A stretch of DNA of 57,715 bases from Gemmataceae bacterium (GCA_025055795.1 JANWVV010000027.1:1-57715), one strand, 5' to 3'; shown: positions 25,900 to 34,901, counted from the first letter of the stretch. The notes: generated by a model from the letters alone, not told the origin. Program-made: numbers and translations.

Positions 25900-25900
25900 T

Positions 25901-27037
25901 TCAACGATCCCATGCTGTACGACGACACCGACTATTATGGCGACTACCCGGCCGAGGCGGACGCGAAACCAAACCAGGCGGCGACCCCTGCATCGACGCC
26001 GGCACATTCGGCAGGCTTGAGGGTACTGGTATTTGCCGATTCGAAGTTAGATTGGGCGAAGGAGGGGTATGGACTTGCAATCCTTCTGTGCTGGCAGGCT
26101 GCTGAGGTGTGATCTGATGCAGGGGAAGATACTCTGCCGGGGTCCAACTGGTCCAGCGGGCAGGTGGAGCCCAGTCGGGGGCTAGCTTGAAGTGCCGGTT
26201 CAGGTAGAGGTTAATGGAACGATCAAGGAACAAGTCCCGGGGGTAAGTAGCTGCGGGCCGGGCCACTTCGGGGTCGATCAGTCCGGCGTACACACAGGCC
26301 TCAACTACCAGTTCACTGCAGAAGAAATCTTTTTTGGCTAGTCCTTGGGGTTTGCCCATCCAGTAGGTACGCACAGGTCCGCGGCTGCGCAGAGGAGTAA
26401 GTTGGCCAGCCAAACGAATCAGAGCAAAGTCCCGACCGTCGACAGCCAGGGCGAATTCAGTCAGTCGGGCCGATTGCTCCGGCGTCAAGGGTCGGGTACG
26501 CTGTCGCACCCACACCCGTCCTTCCCGTTCGTAACTCCACAGATGGGGCAGTGCCTCCAGAACACGAACTTTCAGGGTATCATGTGGACCGGCCTCTAAG
26601 ATCCCCGGCCGCCCATCGGGAAAGGCAAACACGATCATCGAATGTGTCGGATGACTAGTACCAGCCAGATTATGCATGGTTAACCAGAATAGGGAGCCAT
26701 CGGTCGACATGATGATGTCACCCGGCTGGGGCACATAAGGTTTTGTGGGACCACGCAAGCGAAAGTCCAGTTCATAGCTTGGTTGCCAAAGATAAGACCC
26801 TGCAGGAGGGGGTACTACTCGTCCCGGTATGGCCAAGCGGGCCTCTTTATAACGAAACCGGTCAGGCAACCACAGTGGAAGCCTTTCCCTTGCCGCTACC
26901 ACTGGAATCGCCGAATTCAAGTTCACTCGCTCAGAAGTTGGGGCATTCGCTAGCTTAGTCTCAGCCGCTGTTGAGTCAGCAATCGTTTCTCCTTCTGCCC
27001 CGACTGCTAATGCGAGGGTAATCAAAACGGGCGTCAT
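25901..27037 (-). CDS. Exported YiiX/YebB-like NlpC/P60-superfamily hydrolase
   Basis: 378 aa with an N-terminal hydrophobic stretch (TPVLITLALAVGAEG) suggesting export. The catalytic pattern of permuted papain-like amidases of the YiiX/YebB group is visible: YVPQPGDIIMSTDG, a conserved His in HPTHSMIVF, the acidic LEAGP turn, and the nucleophile Cys in KKDFFCSELVVEA. Such enzymes cleave amide bonds in peptidoglycan peptides or lipids; the substrate here is not known. The C-terminal 70 residues are Pro/Ser/Arg-rich and probably disordered. It converges on the phosphodiesterase gene with a single nucleotide between the two stop codons and no terminator in between, so each transcript must run into the other's 3' end. 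Confidence 0.78.
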   Translation of the reverse strand: MTPVLITLALAVGAEGETIADSTAAETKLANAPTSERVNLNSAIPVVAARERLPLWLPDRFRYKEARLAIPGRVVPPPAGSYLWQPSYELDFRLRGPTKPYVPQPGDIIMSTDGSLFWLTMHNLAGTSHPTHSMIVFAFPDGRPGILEAGPHDTLKVRVLEALPHLWSYEREGRVWVRQRTRPLTPEQSARLTEFALAVDGRDFALIRLAGQLTPLRSRGPVRTYWMGKPQGLAKKDFFCSELVVEACVYAGLIDPEVARPAATYPRDLFLDRSINLYLNRHFKLAPDWAPPARWTSWTPAEYLPLHQITPQQPASTEGLQVHTPPSPNLTSNRQIPVPSSLPNVPASMQGSPPGLVSRPPRPGSRHNSRCRRTAWDR

Positions 27038-27320
27038 AGGCTCGATTTTCCCGTTGTTCCCGGACGGTCACGCACCAACCGTACCACACGAGCCGACATC
27101 TGCCACTATCTGTGCTGCTTATCGGCCAACCATTTCGCCAAAATTGACCAGTACCCCATCCATACCGGACTAGCACGTTTTATCAAAAGTAGCAAACTTG
27201 CCAGCAACTTACCCGATTTTCCTATTCCTATTCTTCGCTACAACCTCACATCTTGCTAAGATATAAGTAAAATTTTCCCTATGATTTTTCGTTTCAGACT
27301 TCCCATCCCGAGGAACTGCC

Positions 27321-29858
27321 ATGCGTGTTACCTATGGTCTACTCATCGCCGTTATCACTGGCCTGGCGATACTCGCCGGCCCCGCACTGTCCCAACCTCC
27401 GAGCAAAAAGGGGGATTTGTCAAAAGTACCTGGCAAAGCCACATCGGCTACCAAATCAGGGGAATTGAAAAAGTATGACGACGTTATCACCAAAGATTTT
27501 GTGACCCAAGCCGGGGTGTTCGCCGTCCATCGCCACGAAGACAAGGTTTACTTTGAGATACCTCAAGACGCGCTGGGACGTTTGTTTTTGTGGTACGCGG
27601 AAGTGGCCCGCGGACCCGGTGGCAGTAGCTGGGGCGGGGCTGCCATTGGCGAGGCCGTGGTGAAATTCGAACGCCGGGGCAACAAGATCTATATGTACCG
27701 GCTTGGCTTTGCCAAACGGACACGCGGCGATAATGCCCTGCAACGGGCGGTAGAAGCGGCCGGTACGGATACCATTATTGCGGCCTTCAATGTCGAAGCG
27801 GAAGGCAAGGACCGCTCGGCTGTCATTAACGTTACCGACGTAATGATCAACGGTTTCCCGGAACTACCTCTAACCCGGGCAGCGGGAAGCAGCGGTGCCA
27901 CCATTGATCCCAACCGCTCGTATCTGGTTGAAATCAAAGCCTTTCCTACCAACATCGGTTTCCGGTCCATGTTAACCTTCCGAGGGGGTTCCGGCGGTTC
28001 TGCTTTCGGTGGACCTGGTGGTCCTGCAGCCAACCTTGGCAGTGGGCGCACGACCTCAGCCCTGGTCCATCAGAACCTGGTTATCCTGCCCGAAACCCCG
28101 ATGATGGGTCGTTTGTTTGATCCGCGAGTCGGCTACTTCACTGAGGAGTTCACCGATTATTCCCACCCGCGGCAATGGGCGGTCAAGCGCGAATATATCA
28201 CCCGCTATCGTTTGGAAAAGAAGGATCCCAACGCTGAGGTCAGTGAACCTGTCAAGCCGATCGTCTTCTACCTGGCCCCAGAAGTACCGGAAAAGTGGCG
28301 TCCCTACCTGAAAAAGGGGGTAGAGGATTGGCAACCGGCCTTTGAAAAGGCGGGGTTCAAAAATGCCATTATTTGCCGGGAGGCCCCTTCCCGTGCGGAA
28401 GATCCCCATTTCGACCCGGAAGACGCCCGCTACTCGGTTATTCGTTGGGTGGCCGAACCGGTCGAAAATGCTATGGGGCCTCATGTACATGATCCCCGTT
28501 CCGGGGAGATTATTTCGGCTCACATTATCTTCTGGCACGATGTGGTCAAGCTGGCCCAGATGTGGTATTTCGTCCAATGCTCCGCGCAGGACCCCCGGGC
28601 CCGTAAACTGCCCTTACCCGACGACTTGACGGGCGAACTTTTACGATACATTTGTGCCCATGAGGTCGGACACACCTTGGGGCTGCGGCACAACCATCGA
28701 GCTAGCCAGGCCTACAGCATTAGTCAGTTACGGGATCCGGAATTTTGCAAAAAACATGGCAGTGTCGCCTCGATTATGTCGTATGGACGTTTCAATTACG
28801 TCGCCCAGCCCGAAGACAAAGTGCAGCAACTGATTCCGGTGATTGGACCATACGATTACTTTGCCATCGAGTGGGGTTACAAGCCCATTCCGGGAGCCAA
28901 GACACCGGAAGACGAGAAAAAAACGCTCGACGAATGGGCCGCGCGGCAGATCGACAACCCCTTCCTGCGTTTCGGCGGCGAAGATGAAGTAGCGGTGGTC
29001 GATCCCACGGTACTCACCGAAAACATCGGCAATGACCCTATTCAAGCAACGGCTCTGGGCTTGAAAAACCTGGACCGTGTCCTGAACCACCTGATTCCTG
29101 CTACGACCGAAAAGGGCGAAGATTACTCATTGCTTGCCGAAGCATACAATCAAATTCTGGCTCATCGTTCCCGCTGGTTTGCCGCAGTCGTCAAACAGGT
29201 TGGTGGCGTGATCGAAAACCGGACTTTGGCGGGCCGCGGCAACGAGACTTTCGTCCGTGTTAGTAAGGAGAAACAAAAAGAAGCGGTCAAATTCCTGCTG
29301 GAGCATGCCTTTACTACTCCCCAACGCCTGCTCGATCCACGCATTCTCAATCAAATCAAATTCGCCGATGCCGGCTCAGCTATCATCAGTCAGCAACGGA
29401 CCCTGTTGCGAAGTTTGCTGTCATCCGACAGGATGGGTCGTCTGTTTGATGCCGAACTGCTGCAAGGCAGTCAGGCTTACACGCCGGCAGAATTGCTGGA
29501 GGATTTGCAAAAGGGTCTGTTTAGCGAGTTGCAAGCGGCTGAGCCGAAGATCGATCCGATCCGGCGGCAGTTGCAACGCAATTATGTGGAAATATTAGCC
29601 AACGAGTTCCATCCACCTGCGGAGCCGGCTGCCTCGGCCCCCCCTCCGGTCCCCCCCCGCCGCCGCAGTGCGGATATTTCCTCATCCACACGGGTCAGTG
29701 AACTCCGAGCCGTGGCTCGGGTCGCGTTGGCTCAGCTTTTGCAGGACATATCCGTAGCCAAAAGCAAAGCCAAAGACCCGCTTACCCGTGCCCATCTAGT
29801 CGACTTGGAGGCAACTATAAAGGCCCTCCTCGACGAACCGGAAACCAAAAAGAAGTAG
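27321..29858 (+). CDS. Exported zinc-dependent metalloprotease (DUF5117/DUF4953 type)
   Basis: 845 aa with a signal peptide (about residues 1-23, ending GPALSQ). The central zinc motif is HEVGHTLGLRH at residues 447-457, giving the metzincin-type ligands His447, His451 and His457 with Glu448 as base. About 50 residues later come VASIMSYGRFNYVAQPED, with the Met of a probable Met-turn. The N-terminal half, about residues 50-300, resembles the DUF5117 region, and FYLAPEVPEKWRPYLKKGVEDWQPAFEKAGF precedes the catalytic part as in other family members. The C-terminal region is helical with a Pro-rich linker (APPPVPPRRR). Start ATG 27321 has GAGG 7 nt upstream. These proteases occur in Bacteroidetes and planctomycetes; substrates are unknown. 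A terminator follows at 29938. Confidence 0.88.
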   Translation: MRVTYGLLIAVITGLAILAGPALSQPPSKKGDLSKVPGKATSATKSGELKKYDDVITKDFVTQAGVFAVHRHEDKVYFEIPQDALGRLFLWYAEVARGPGGSSWGGAAIGEAVVKFERRGNKIYMYRLGFAKRTRGDNALQRAVEAAGTDTIIAAFNVEAEGKDRSAVINVTDVMINGFPELPLTRAAGSSGATIDPNRSYLVEIKAFPTNIGFRSMLTFRGGSGGSAFGGPGGPAANLGSGRTTSALVHQNLVILPETPMMGRLFDPRVGYFTEEFTDYSHPRQWAVKREYITRYRLEKKDPNAEVSEPVKPIVFYLAPEVPEKWRPYLKKGVEDWQPAFEKAGFKNAIICREAPSRAEDPHFDPEDARYSVIRWVAEPVENAMGPHVHDPRSGEIISAHIIFWHDVVKLAQMWYFVQCSAQDPRARKLPLPDDLTGELLRYICAHEVGHTLGLRHNHRASQAYSISQLRDPEFCKKHGSVASIMSYGRFNYVAQPEDKVQQLIPVIGPYDYFAIEWGYKPIPGAKTPEDEKKTLDEWAARQIDNPFLRFGGEDEVAVVDPTVLTENIGNDPIQATALGLKNLDRVLNHLIPATTEKGEDYSLLAEAYNQILAHRSRWFAAVVKQVGGVIENRTLAGRGNETFVRVSKEKQKEAVKFLLEHAFTTPQRLLDPRILNQIKFADAGSAIISQQRTLLRSLLSSDRMGRLFDAELLQGSQAYTPAELLEDLQKGLFSELQAAEPKIDPIRRQLQRNYVEILANEFHPPAEPAASAPPPVPPRRRSADISSSTRVSELRAVARVALAQLLQDISVAKSKAKDPLTRAHLVDLEATIKALLDEPETKKK

Positions 29859-29937
29859 ATTTGATGTCTGATTTACGCTGCGATAACAACATTTCCTGTG
29901 CCTACACGAACGACCCAATAAGTTTAACGTCCTGACA

Positions 29938-29994
29938 CCTGGCTAGTGCTGGTCGGGCAACAGCGACGCTTGCTAGCCAGGCGGCTTATTTTTT
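29938..29994 (+). terminator. Rho-independent terminator of the metalloprotease gene
   Basis: A perfect 9-bp stem, CCTGGCTAG (29938-29946) with CTAGCCAGG (29973-29981), encloses a 26-nt loop that itself can form a small GCTG/CAGC stem. It is followed by CGGCTTATTTTTT. It starts about 80 bp after the metalloprotease stop codon. Confidence 0.7.
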
Positions 29995-30371
29995 GCTTTA
30001 CCGCTGCATGTCTGGCAAAAGGGATGGCTACCACCATTCAAATGCGATGCCAAGCATGCGTACTCGCCTCGCTCATGGCTAATTCTGTGCAATTTCTTTC
30101 CTGACGCGATGAATACGCACCATACCTAACGGATGGAAGTCCGCCCACCTCGTTTCGATCGGATAGACAGCCTGATTCCAATACCACTTTTTCGACACTC
30201 CTTCATTGCCCAACTACCATGTCACAATTGGAATCCAGACAAACCAATTCTAAGTGATAAAGTGATTGTGCATTTCCGCCTTAAATCATTCTAACTACTA
30301 ATGCGGTTTCAAGGTATGTTCCTGGGCTGTTTTTGCCCAATTATGCACTCAAAGAATAACAGCTACTGACA
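29995..30371. other. Intergenic stretch, no gene supported
   Basis: About 380 bp of relatively AT-rich sequence between the metalloprotease terminator and the promoter of the small Ig-like gene. No frame with a ribosome site, no tRNA and no clear repeat was seen. Confidence 0.55.
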
Positions 30372-30399
30372 TTTGCAGACAACAGTGAGACATTATAAT
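30372..30399 (+). promoter_or_regulatory. Sigma-70-type promoter for the 109-aa gene
   Basis: A perfect TATAAT (30394-30399) is preceded 16 nt upstream by TTTGCA (30372-30377), a weak -35. Transcription from about 30406 would leave a leader of about 28 nt that contains the AGGAGG (30421-30426) for the small gene starting at 30435. Confidence 0.6.
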
Positions 30400-30434
30400 G
30401 TGACACGTTCTAAGGAAAAAAGGAGGCTTTGCCC

Positions 30435-30764
30435 ATGCAGATCTGTTACCCCACTAGCAATAGTACTTGTCCGGCCCAATATACTGTATGGGGCACTTAC
30501 GATACTAGCAATCCGGCATCCAATGGCACAGCGGTGATGACCAATGTCAATAACAGTAATGACATCATCTCCGCTGAGAACTTCCAGTTCCGTAGTGATG
30601 GGATCTGGATAGCTCAATTTGCTGGTTTGACGGCAGGATGTACTTATCATGTAGATGCTAGCTATGTAAGCAACGGCACTACGATCGCTGCACCGCAAGT
30701 GACCAATGTTTTGGTCAGCGATGACGTTGTGATACCTGTGCCGCCACCCCCCGAGGGTGCCTGA
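30435..30764 (+). CDS. Small Ig-like/beta-sandwich protein of unknown function
   Basis: 109 aa. The start is clear: ATG 30435 with AGGAGG 8 nt before it and a consensus -10 further upstream; an in-frame TTG two codons earlier is ignored. The product is Asn/Thr/Ser/Val-rich with alternating hydrophobic residues (QYTVWGTYDTSN, WIAQFAGLTAGCTYHVDASYV), which resembles a single Ig-like or fibronectin-like beta sandwich, as in surface proteins. There is no signal peptide, however. Three Cys (residues 4, 12 and about 75) could pair if it is exported. The C-terminus is VIPVPPPPEGA, a Pro-rich tail. It stands alone. I do not recognise a named family. Confidence 0.7.
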   Translation: MQICYPTSNSTCPAQYTVWGTYDTSNPASNGTAVMTNVNNSNDIISAENFQFRSDGIWIAQFAGLTAGCTYHVDASYVSNGTTIAAPQVTNVLVSDDVVIPVPPPPEGA

Positions 30765-30781
30765 AAGCACGGCCTTGCAAA

Positions 30782-30820
30782 CAAAAATAAAAGACTCGAT
30801 ATAAATCACCCCGGGGTGAT
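30782..30820 (-). terminator. Hairpin terminator reading on the minus strand
   Basis: The 16-bp perfect palindrome ATCACCCCGGGGTGAT (30805-30820) is followed, in the minus direction, by a T-rich tract (TTATATCGAGTCTTTTATTTTTG). On the plus strand the same hairpin is followed by GC-rich sequence with no T run. It therefore best terminates a minus-strand transcript coming from 30.9-31.2 kb, while possibly also slowing readthrough from the 109-aa gene. Confidence 0.55.
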
Positions 30821-30903
30821 TACCCCGGATCTTCAAGGTCGTCCAAACTGACGTGGATGCGGCTTTCTGCCGGTTGGGACGCGATCGCTGTTTGCTCCTC
30901 CAT
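30820..30903 (-). CDS. Candidate 27-aa peptide gene
   Basis: A 27-codon frame, too short for ordinary gene calling: ATG at 30903 with AAAGGA 5 nt upstream, stop TAA at 30822-30820 directly abutting the terminator palindrome. The peptide starts MEEQTAIASQPAESR, then IHVSLDDLEDPG; it is acidic, without hydrophobic segments or Cys. The combination of ribosome site, compact acidic composition and an intrinsic terminator on the same strand argues for a real short gene, or for a small RNA that overlaps it. No promoter could be defined with confidence. Function unknown. It could resemble a RiPP leader or a small regulatory peptide, but no modification enzyme lies nearby. Confidence 0.42.
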   Translation of the reverse strand: MEEQTAIASQPAESRIHVSLDDLEDPG

Positions 30904-31257
30904 CTTGTTCCTTTCACTGATACACCTGCTCTGATACCATTTACGTGTCTTGATCAGGGTCAGCAGCCCTTGACGACAAAAACTGAAAAAAACCAGGCGA
31001 GCCATGTGCCCTTGCCCACAGCTCGCTTCAATGTTCCTTTAGTTTCGCCGCTTTCTGGGCCATAATGGGAAAAAGACAACACGTTCAAAACCGACCTGAC
31101 CTGGACACTGCCAAAATGAAATACGCCGGAGCCGACCATTTTCCGATTCATCCCGAGGCCTCAACTGCTTGGGGGCAATCTAAAAAACAGAGAACGAATG
31201 CCAGAATCTGCGACCAGCAGGAATTGGACGTTTCCTGACCATCTATGAGATCTGACC
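30904..31257. other. Intergenic stretch upstream of the candidate peptide gene
   Basis: About 350 bp between divergent features: the minus-strand 27-aa candidate and the plus-strand membrane protein. It must hold promoters for both if both are real. On the minus strand a TATCAG-like -10 occurs some 25 nt before the peptide's ribosome site, without a clear -35. No other gene is supported. Confidence 0.45.
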
Positions 31258-32514
31258 ATGTTTTTGGAAGCTTTCATTTTCGTCCCTGCGCTTGTGGGTA
31301 GCATCATAGCTGGACTGGTGTTTGTCAGCTATGCCGCCCATCACTATCTGACCATTCTGGAAGGCTCAGCTTCTGGCCAGCAAGAGGTGGCATGGTTACC
31401 CGAAACGTTGATTGAGTTTTTCTGGAAAGCAGGTTACCTGGCCTGGCTGCTAGGAATGTGTTATGCTCCTGCCTACCTTCTGGCGTGCCTGTTGGTACCC
31501 ATGCAACAGGGACGATGGATCGTTATCATCCTGGTCGTAGCACTTTTGTTTCCTATTGTGCAACTATCTTCGATGGCGGCTTCTTCCCCGTGGTTCCCCT
31601 TCAGTGCAGGCATTATCAACCGTCTGATCCGTCACCCCCATCTCCTCCTGACTTTCTACGCCTGTAGTTTGCCTTTAGTGGCCGTTATCGCCGCCGCGGT
31701 TTACGGGTTGATTGGAAACAAGGTGGCGTTCCCGGTTGCAGTGTTTTCGAGCTTTGCTTGCGTGCTGAGTCTATTCCTGTATGCACGTCTTATGGGACGT
31801 CTGGCTTGTGCCCTCCGCGTGGCGGAGCCGCTGATCAAACCGCGGCGACGTAGAAAACGACGCAAGCCCATCATCGATCTGCCTGCCGCCGCCAGCGCGG
31901 CTCTGCATCTGGCTCCACCCCCTCCACGGATCGCGGATCTTCCCCCAATCCACACGCCCCTCGACGGACCTGTTCACGGTTACGAATTGCAACAGGAATC
32001 CCAACCCAAACCTTCCCAAGAACTCTTGTGGGCCGAGTTGATCGAACCCGAACAGAAACACAAATCCCCTGATCCTGCTGACCGTACCTCCTCGTCTTCG
32101 CAAAATCGGGCTTCGAGTCTTCGAGATACCGATCTAATTACACTCACTGAAACGGTAATGACATCAGAAGGCTGGCGGACGTACGCATGTCCTTCAGCAC
32201 AGGGAAAAGACGGTCCGGTTCCTTCAATCGTTGCGGATCAAAGCGACAGGACCACCCCCTACCCTCTCGATTCCTCTGAGGTGCCAGCGGTTCAAGCAAC
32301 ACCGCTGCAACTTCTCTGTGCCACTGAAAATGAGAGACGTCTCCTGAAGCGTGAGCGACAGCCCGAGGGGTTAAGCGTTTTTGTTGAGTCGTTGTTCACC
32401 TTTCTGGCACAGCCGCAAACGTTGAAAGCCTGGCTCACATCCTCTCTTTGGGGCGTTGTTGTGGCTATCATGGTGCATCTAGCCCGGACGTTTTACCCCT
32501 CGAGTGGAGGCTGA
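31258..32514 (+). CDS. Hypothetical multi-pass membrane protein
   Basis: 418 aa. Hydrophobic segments at about residues 4-28, 55-78, 82-103, 130-155 and 158-182 form a membrane domain. It is followed by a strongly basic patch (KPRRRRKRRK, about 197-206) that should remain in the cytoplasm, then a hydrophilic, Pro/Ser/Gln-rich region of about 180 residues. One last membrane helix lies near the C-terminus (SSLWGVVVAIMVHLARTFY). No domain was recognised. The ATG at 31258 has only a weak ribosome site (upstream GACC). The tRNA-Phe promoter begins 77 bp after its stop. Function unknown; planctomycetes have many such species-restricted membrane proteins. Confidence 0.65.
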   Translation: MFLEAFIFVPALVGSIIAGLVFVSYAAHHYLTILEGSASGQQEVAWLPETLIEFFWKAGYLAWLLGMCYAPAYLLACLLVPMQQGRWIVIILVVALLFPIVQLSSMAASSPWFPFSAGIINRLIRHPHLLLTFYACSLPLVAVIAAAVYGLIGNKVAFPVAVFSSFACVLSLFLYARLMGRLACALRVAEPLIKPRRRRKRRKPIIDLPAAASAALHLAPPPPRIADLPPIHTPLDGPVHGYELQQESQPKPSQELLWAELIEPEQKHKSPDPADRTSSSSQNRASSLRDTDLITLTETVMTSEGWRTYACPSAQGKDGPVPSIVADQSDRTTPYPLDSSEVPAVQATPLQLLCATENERRLLKRERQPEGLSVFVESLFTFLAQPQTLKAWLTSSLWGVVVAIMVHLARTFYPSSGG

Positions 32515-32591
32515 ACCGCCGCTTGGTCATTAAATGCGGTTTTGCCTGGCCTCGGTGTCCATCAGGCACACACCGCTCCATAGCCAGACCG

Positions 32592-32620
32592 TTGACTTGT
32601 CGACCGGTCACACTTATAAA
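32592..32620 (+). promoter_or_regulatory. Sigma-70-type promoter of tRNA-Phe
   Basis: TTGACT (32592-32597) and TATAAA (32615-32620) are separated by exactly 17 nt. Predicted initiation near 32627 leaves a leader of about 30 nt before the mature tRNA at 32658. This is the cleanest promoter in the window. Confidence 0.75.
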
Positions 32621-32657
32621 ACAATATCCCGCAAGAGTAAAAAGAGCCAAGCAAACA

Positions 32658-32730
32658 GGGCAGATAGCTCAGTTGGTAGAGCGAGCGACTGAAAATCGCT
32701 AGGTCGCCGGTTCGATCCCGGCTCTGCCCA
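32658..32730 (+). tRNA. tRNA-Phe (anticodon GAA)
   Basis: A 73-nt cloverleaf. The acceptor stem is GGGCAGA (32658-32664) with TCTGCCC (32723-32729) and discriminator A730. The D stem is GCTC/GAGC, and the anticodon stem AGCGA/TCGCT holds the loop CTGAAAA, with anticodon GAA at 32691-32693. The T stem is GCCGG/CCGGC with TTCGATC. The CCA end is not encoded (ACT follows), so CCA must be added by nucleotidyltransferase. No T-run hairpin follows closely, but several T-rich stretches lie within 60 bp. Confidence 0.97.
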
Positions 32731-32996
32731 CTTTATACCTTTCAATTCTACAGGGCTTTTTACAACGATCTTTTTAACGGCCCTTAAATCGCGGAACGAA
32801 CTCCAAACGCGATACGGACAAACAGTGGTGCGTAAATAACCATCCCTTGCTAGCTCGGACGTCAGCAGTAATTGTACGACATTCAATTCCCGTACATTTG
32901 AATCATTACACATGAGGGATTTGCTTGTAATTGCACGAGGAAACGAGTAAATTTTTGATAGATACTAAGCTTTCCTCCGCGACAGAGGTTTGGCCC

Positions 32997-34070
32997 ATGA
33001 TGCCGACTCCCTCATCGTCTCCGGCCGGTCCAGTGGCGATGCCGCAAACCATCGACAAAAAGCCCTCTCCGAATACTCCACCTGCGGGCCGGGATCCATT
33101 TTCGGAATTGGTCTTGCCTCAGCGTCCGGAGGAGGATTTCTGGGAAAAGTACAACAAGCGGCTGGAATTTCCTTTGTCACTCGTATCAGCTGTGCTGCTT
33201 CATCTGGCGGTGATGGCTCTGTTGATTTACATTTTGGTGGGGCTGATGAATCGGGAGGATCGATCAAGCGTACCCGTCCAGCCTGTTTACGTTTCCGGGT
33301 TGAATGAAGGCGGCGGGTCAGGATCCCCCGGCTCGGGTGGCATAGAAGATCCGTTTGTTCGTGCGGACGCTGAGCCGGACAAAGCTCTCGTTCAATCCCT
33401 GCCTAATCCCAATCAGATACCAGAAATCCGCGAGGAAATTCGACAGACGATCAAATATTTTGATGATCAGGGCCGGTTGCCGATCTCGGACTCCAATGCC
33501 GCTGCCTACGCAAGTCTGGAAGAGAGCATCCGCAAAAAGCTTCTGGGTGCCCGACAAGGAACCGGCGATGGCCCCGGTTCCGGCATTGACGGTAGCGGCA
33601 AAGGCCCGGGCGGCAGCGGGGCCGACTCCACCTTGGGCCGGAACCTCCGCTGGGTCCTGCGGTTCCGGGTCTCTAGCGGCAGGGATTACCTCGAGCAACT
33701 TAAGGCCATGCAAGCCAAAATTCTCGTTCCTATCCCCAATACCGACAAATGTGTCTTCTATCCCGATTTGAATGACTTGTCCCGTCACCGCATGGCAACC
33801 GATGACGACCTGCGTGTGCTAGCCAATCAGATCAAATTCTGCGATACCCGTCGGGAGGCCGTTATTCAGGTAGCCACCACCTTGGGCCTCGATTTTCGTC
33901 CGAACACCTTTTGGGCCTTTTTCCCCAAAAATCTCGAAGACGAACTGGCTCGACTCGAACGCAACTATCGCAACCGCCGGCCTGAAGATATTGAAGAAAC
34001 CGTCTTCCGAGTAACGTTCCGGGGGGGCAAACCGGAAGTTGTCGTGGAGGAGCAACGCCTGAAACGTTAA
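32997..34070 (+). CDS. Single-span membrane protein with Gly-rich linkers
   Basis: 357 aa if started at the first ATG of the ATGATG pair (32997); the frame is open for 22 more codons upstream without a ribosome site. Near residue 80 there is one membrane helix (LVSAVLLHLAVMALLIYILVG), preceded by a Pro/Ser-rich cytoplasmic arm and followed by Gly/Ser/Asp-rich linkers (GGGSGSPGSGG and GTGDGPGSGIDGSGKGPGGSG) flanking a helical segment. The folded C-terminal domain, from about residue 225, contains LRWVLRFRVSSGRDYLEQLKAM and ends in basic residues. The layout of one N-terminal anchor with flexible spacer and small periplasmic domain resembles TonB/TolA-like energy transducers, but no TonB C-terminal motif is seen. 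Function unknown. Confidence 0.65.
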   Translation: MMPTPSSSPAGPVAMPQTIDKKPSPNTPPAGRDPFSELVLPQRPEEDFWEKYNKRLEFPLSLVSAVLLHLAVMALLIYILVGLMNREDRSSVPVQPVYVSGLNEGGGSGSPGSGGIEDPFVRADAEPDKALVQSLPNPNQIPEIREEIRQTIKYFDDQGRLPISDSNAAAYASLEESIRKKLLGARQGTGDGPGSGIDGSGKGPGGSGADSTLGRNLRWVLRFRVSSGRDYLEQLKAMQAKILVPIPNTDKCVFYPDLNDLSRHRMATDDDLRVLANQIKFCDTRREAVIQVATTLGLDFRPNTFWAFFPKNLEDELARLERNYRNRRPEDIEETVFRVTFRGGKPEVVVEEQRLKR

Positions 34071-34559
34071 AAAACCTCTCACCCCTACACAGCAGCCACT
34101 CGATTAGCGGTCCTCCAATGTCCTACCTGCACCCACTGTATTCGTTTATCTCCACCTTGAGCAATACTCTCAGCGTTAAGATTTGACATTGCGTACGCTT
34201 ACCGCAGCCAACCCATCTCCCGCGCGAATAGCGTTTGTTTATTATCGTTGGCGACCGAATGTTATGGGTAACCTCTGCCGGAAATAACAGCAACCGGCGT
34301 CTTGGGTTGCTTTCCACAGGCACTGCGATGGCAGACAGCTCGTGGTCATTTGACGTTAACGCCCACTTCGCGATGACGGGCAGTGCAAGAGAAAGGGTTA
34401 TAGTAATTGCATAGTCAAGGGGGCCTAAGTCGAGACGGCAAGGGGTATGTCCAGCAATAGCGTCTCCACCGCCAATGCCGATGGTTAAGCTGCGGTATCG
34501 GTGGGTGCATCCTGCAAGCAGTCCCTGGCAACCCGTAACATGGCGGAGAAGTGTGGAAC
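34071..34559. other. Intergenic stretch, no gene supported
   Basis: About 490 bp with short frames only. A minus-strand frame covering 34123-34728 overlaps the next plus-strand gene and has no ribosome site; I read it as a shadow. No tRNA or clear terminator was found. Confidence 0.5.
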
Positions 34560-34901
34560 ATGGCCGTATTTTACGTTGTTCCCCCTCGGCCTTGCCTGGA
34601 GGAGACGGTCGTTCAGGTCGTCCAACGGTTCCTGCCTGGTTTGCCCACGCCCGAGGGAATCTGGGATGTGCTGGTCGAGCAACTGATGCGTACTGCCCAA
34701 TGGCCCACAGACGTTTATCTTGTGCCACGGGATGAGCTTCCGGAAGACTTACCCGTGCCGATTGCTCTCCGCGAGCTGTACGGTGCCGAGCCTGGGGACG
34801 AAGTCATCGAAGTCCCGTGGCACACCGGCTCTTGCCGCCGTTGGATGATTCCCGCTGCCAGCAGCACATCCTCTGCACCTTCCGTCCCAGCAATGCTATA
34901 A
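34560..34901 (+). CDS. Hypothetical protein, 113 aa
   Basis: Starts at ATG 34560 with GGAG about 11 nt upstream. The N-terminal 85 residues look like a real folded domain (AVFYVVPPRPCLEETVVQVV, then GIWDVLVEQLM and DVYLVPRDELPEDL), while the last 25 are low-complexity Ser/Ala/Pro. The start was put here because the frame's earlier codons lack a ribosome site. The protein is acidic with a mixed alpha/beta pattern, and no family was recognised. It lies on the same strand as the following Arg-tract gene (128 bp). Confidence 0.5.
   Translation: MAVFYVVPPRPCLEETVVQVVQRFLPGLPTPEGIWDVLVEQLMRTAQWPTDVYLVPRDELPEDLPVPIALRELYGAEPGDEVIEVPWHTGSCRRWMIPAASSTSSAPSVPAML

Noticed and set aside
30393..30917. 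Minus-strand frame of 174 codons over the small Ig-like gene
   Set aside because: Antisense to a gene with its own promoter and ribosome site; product is Arg/Ser-rich without motif.
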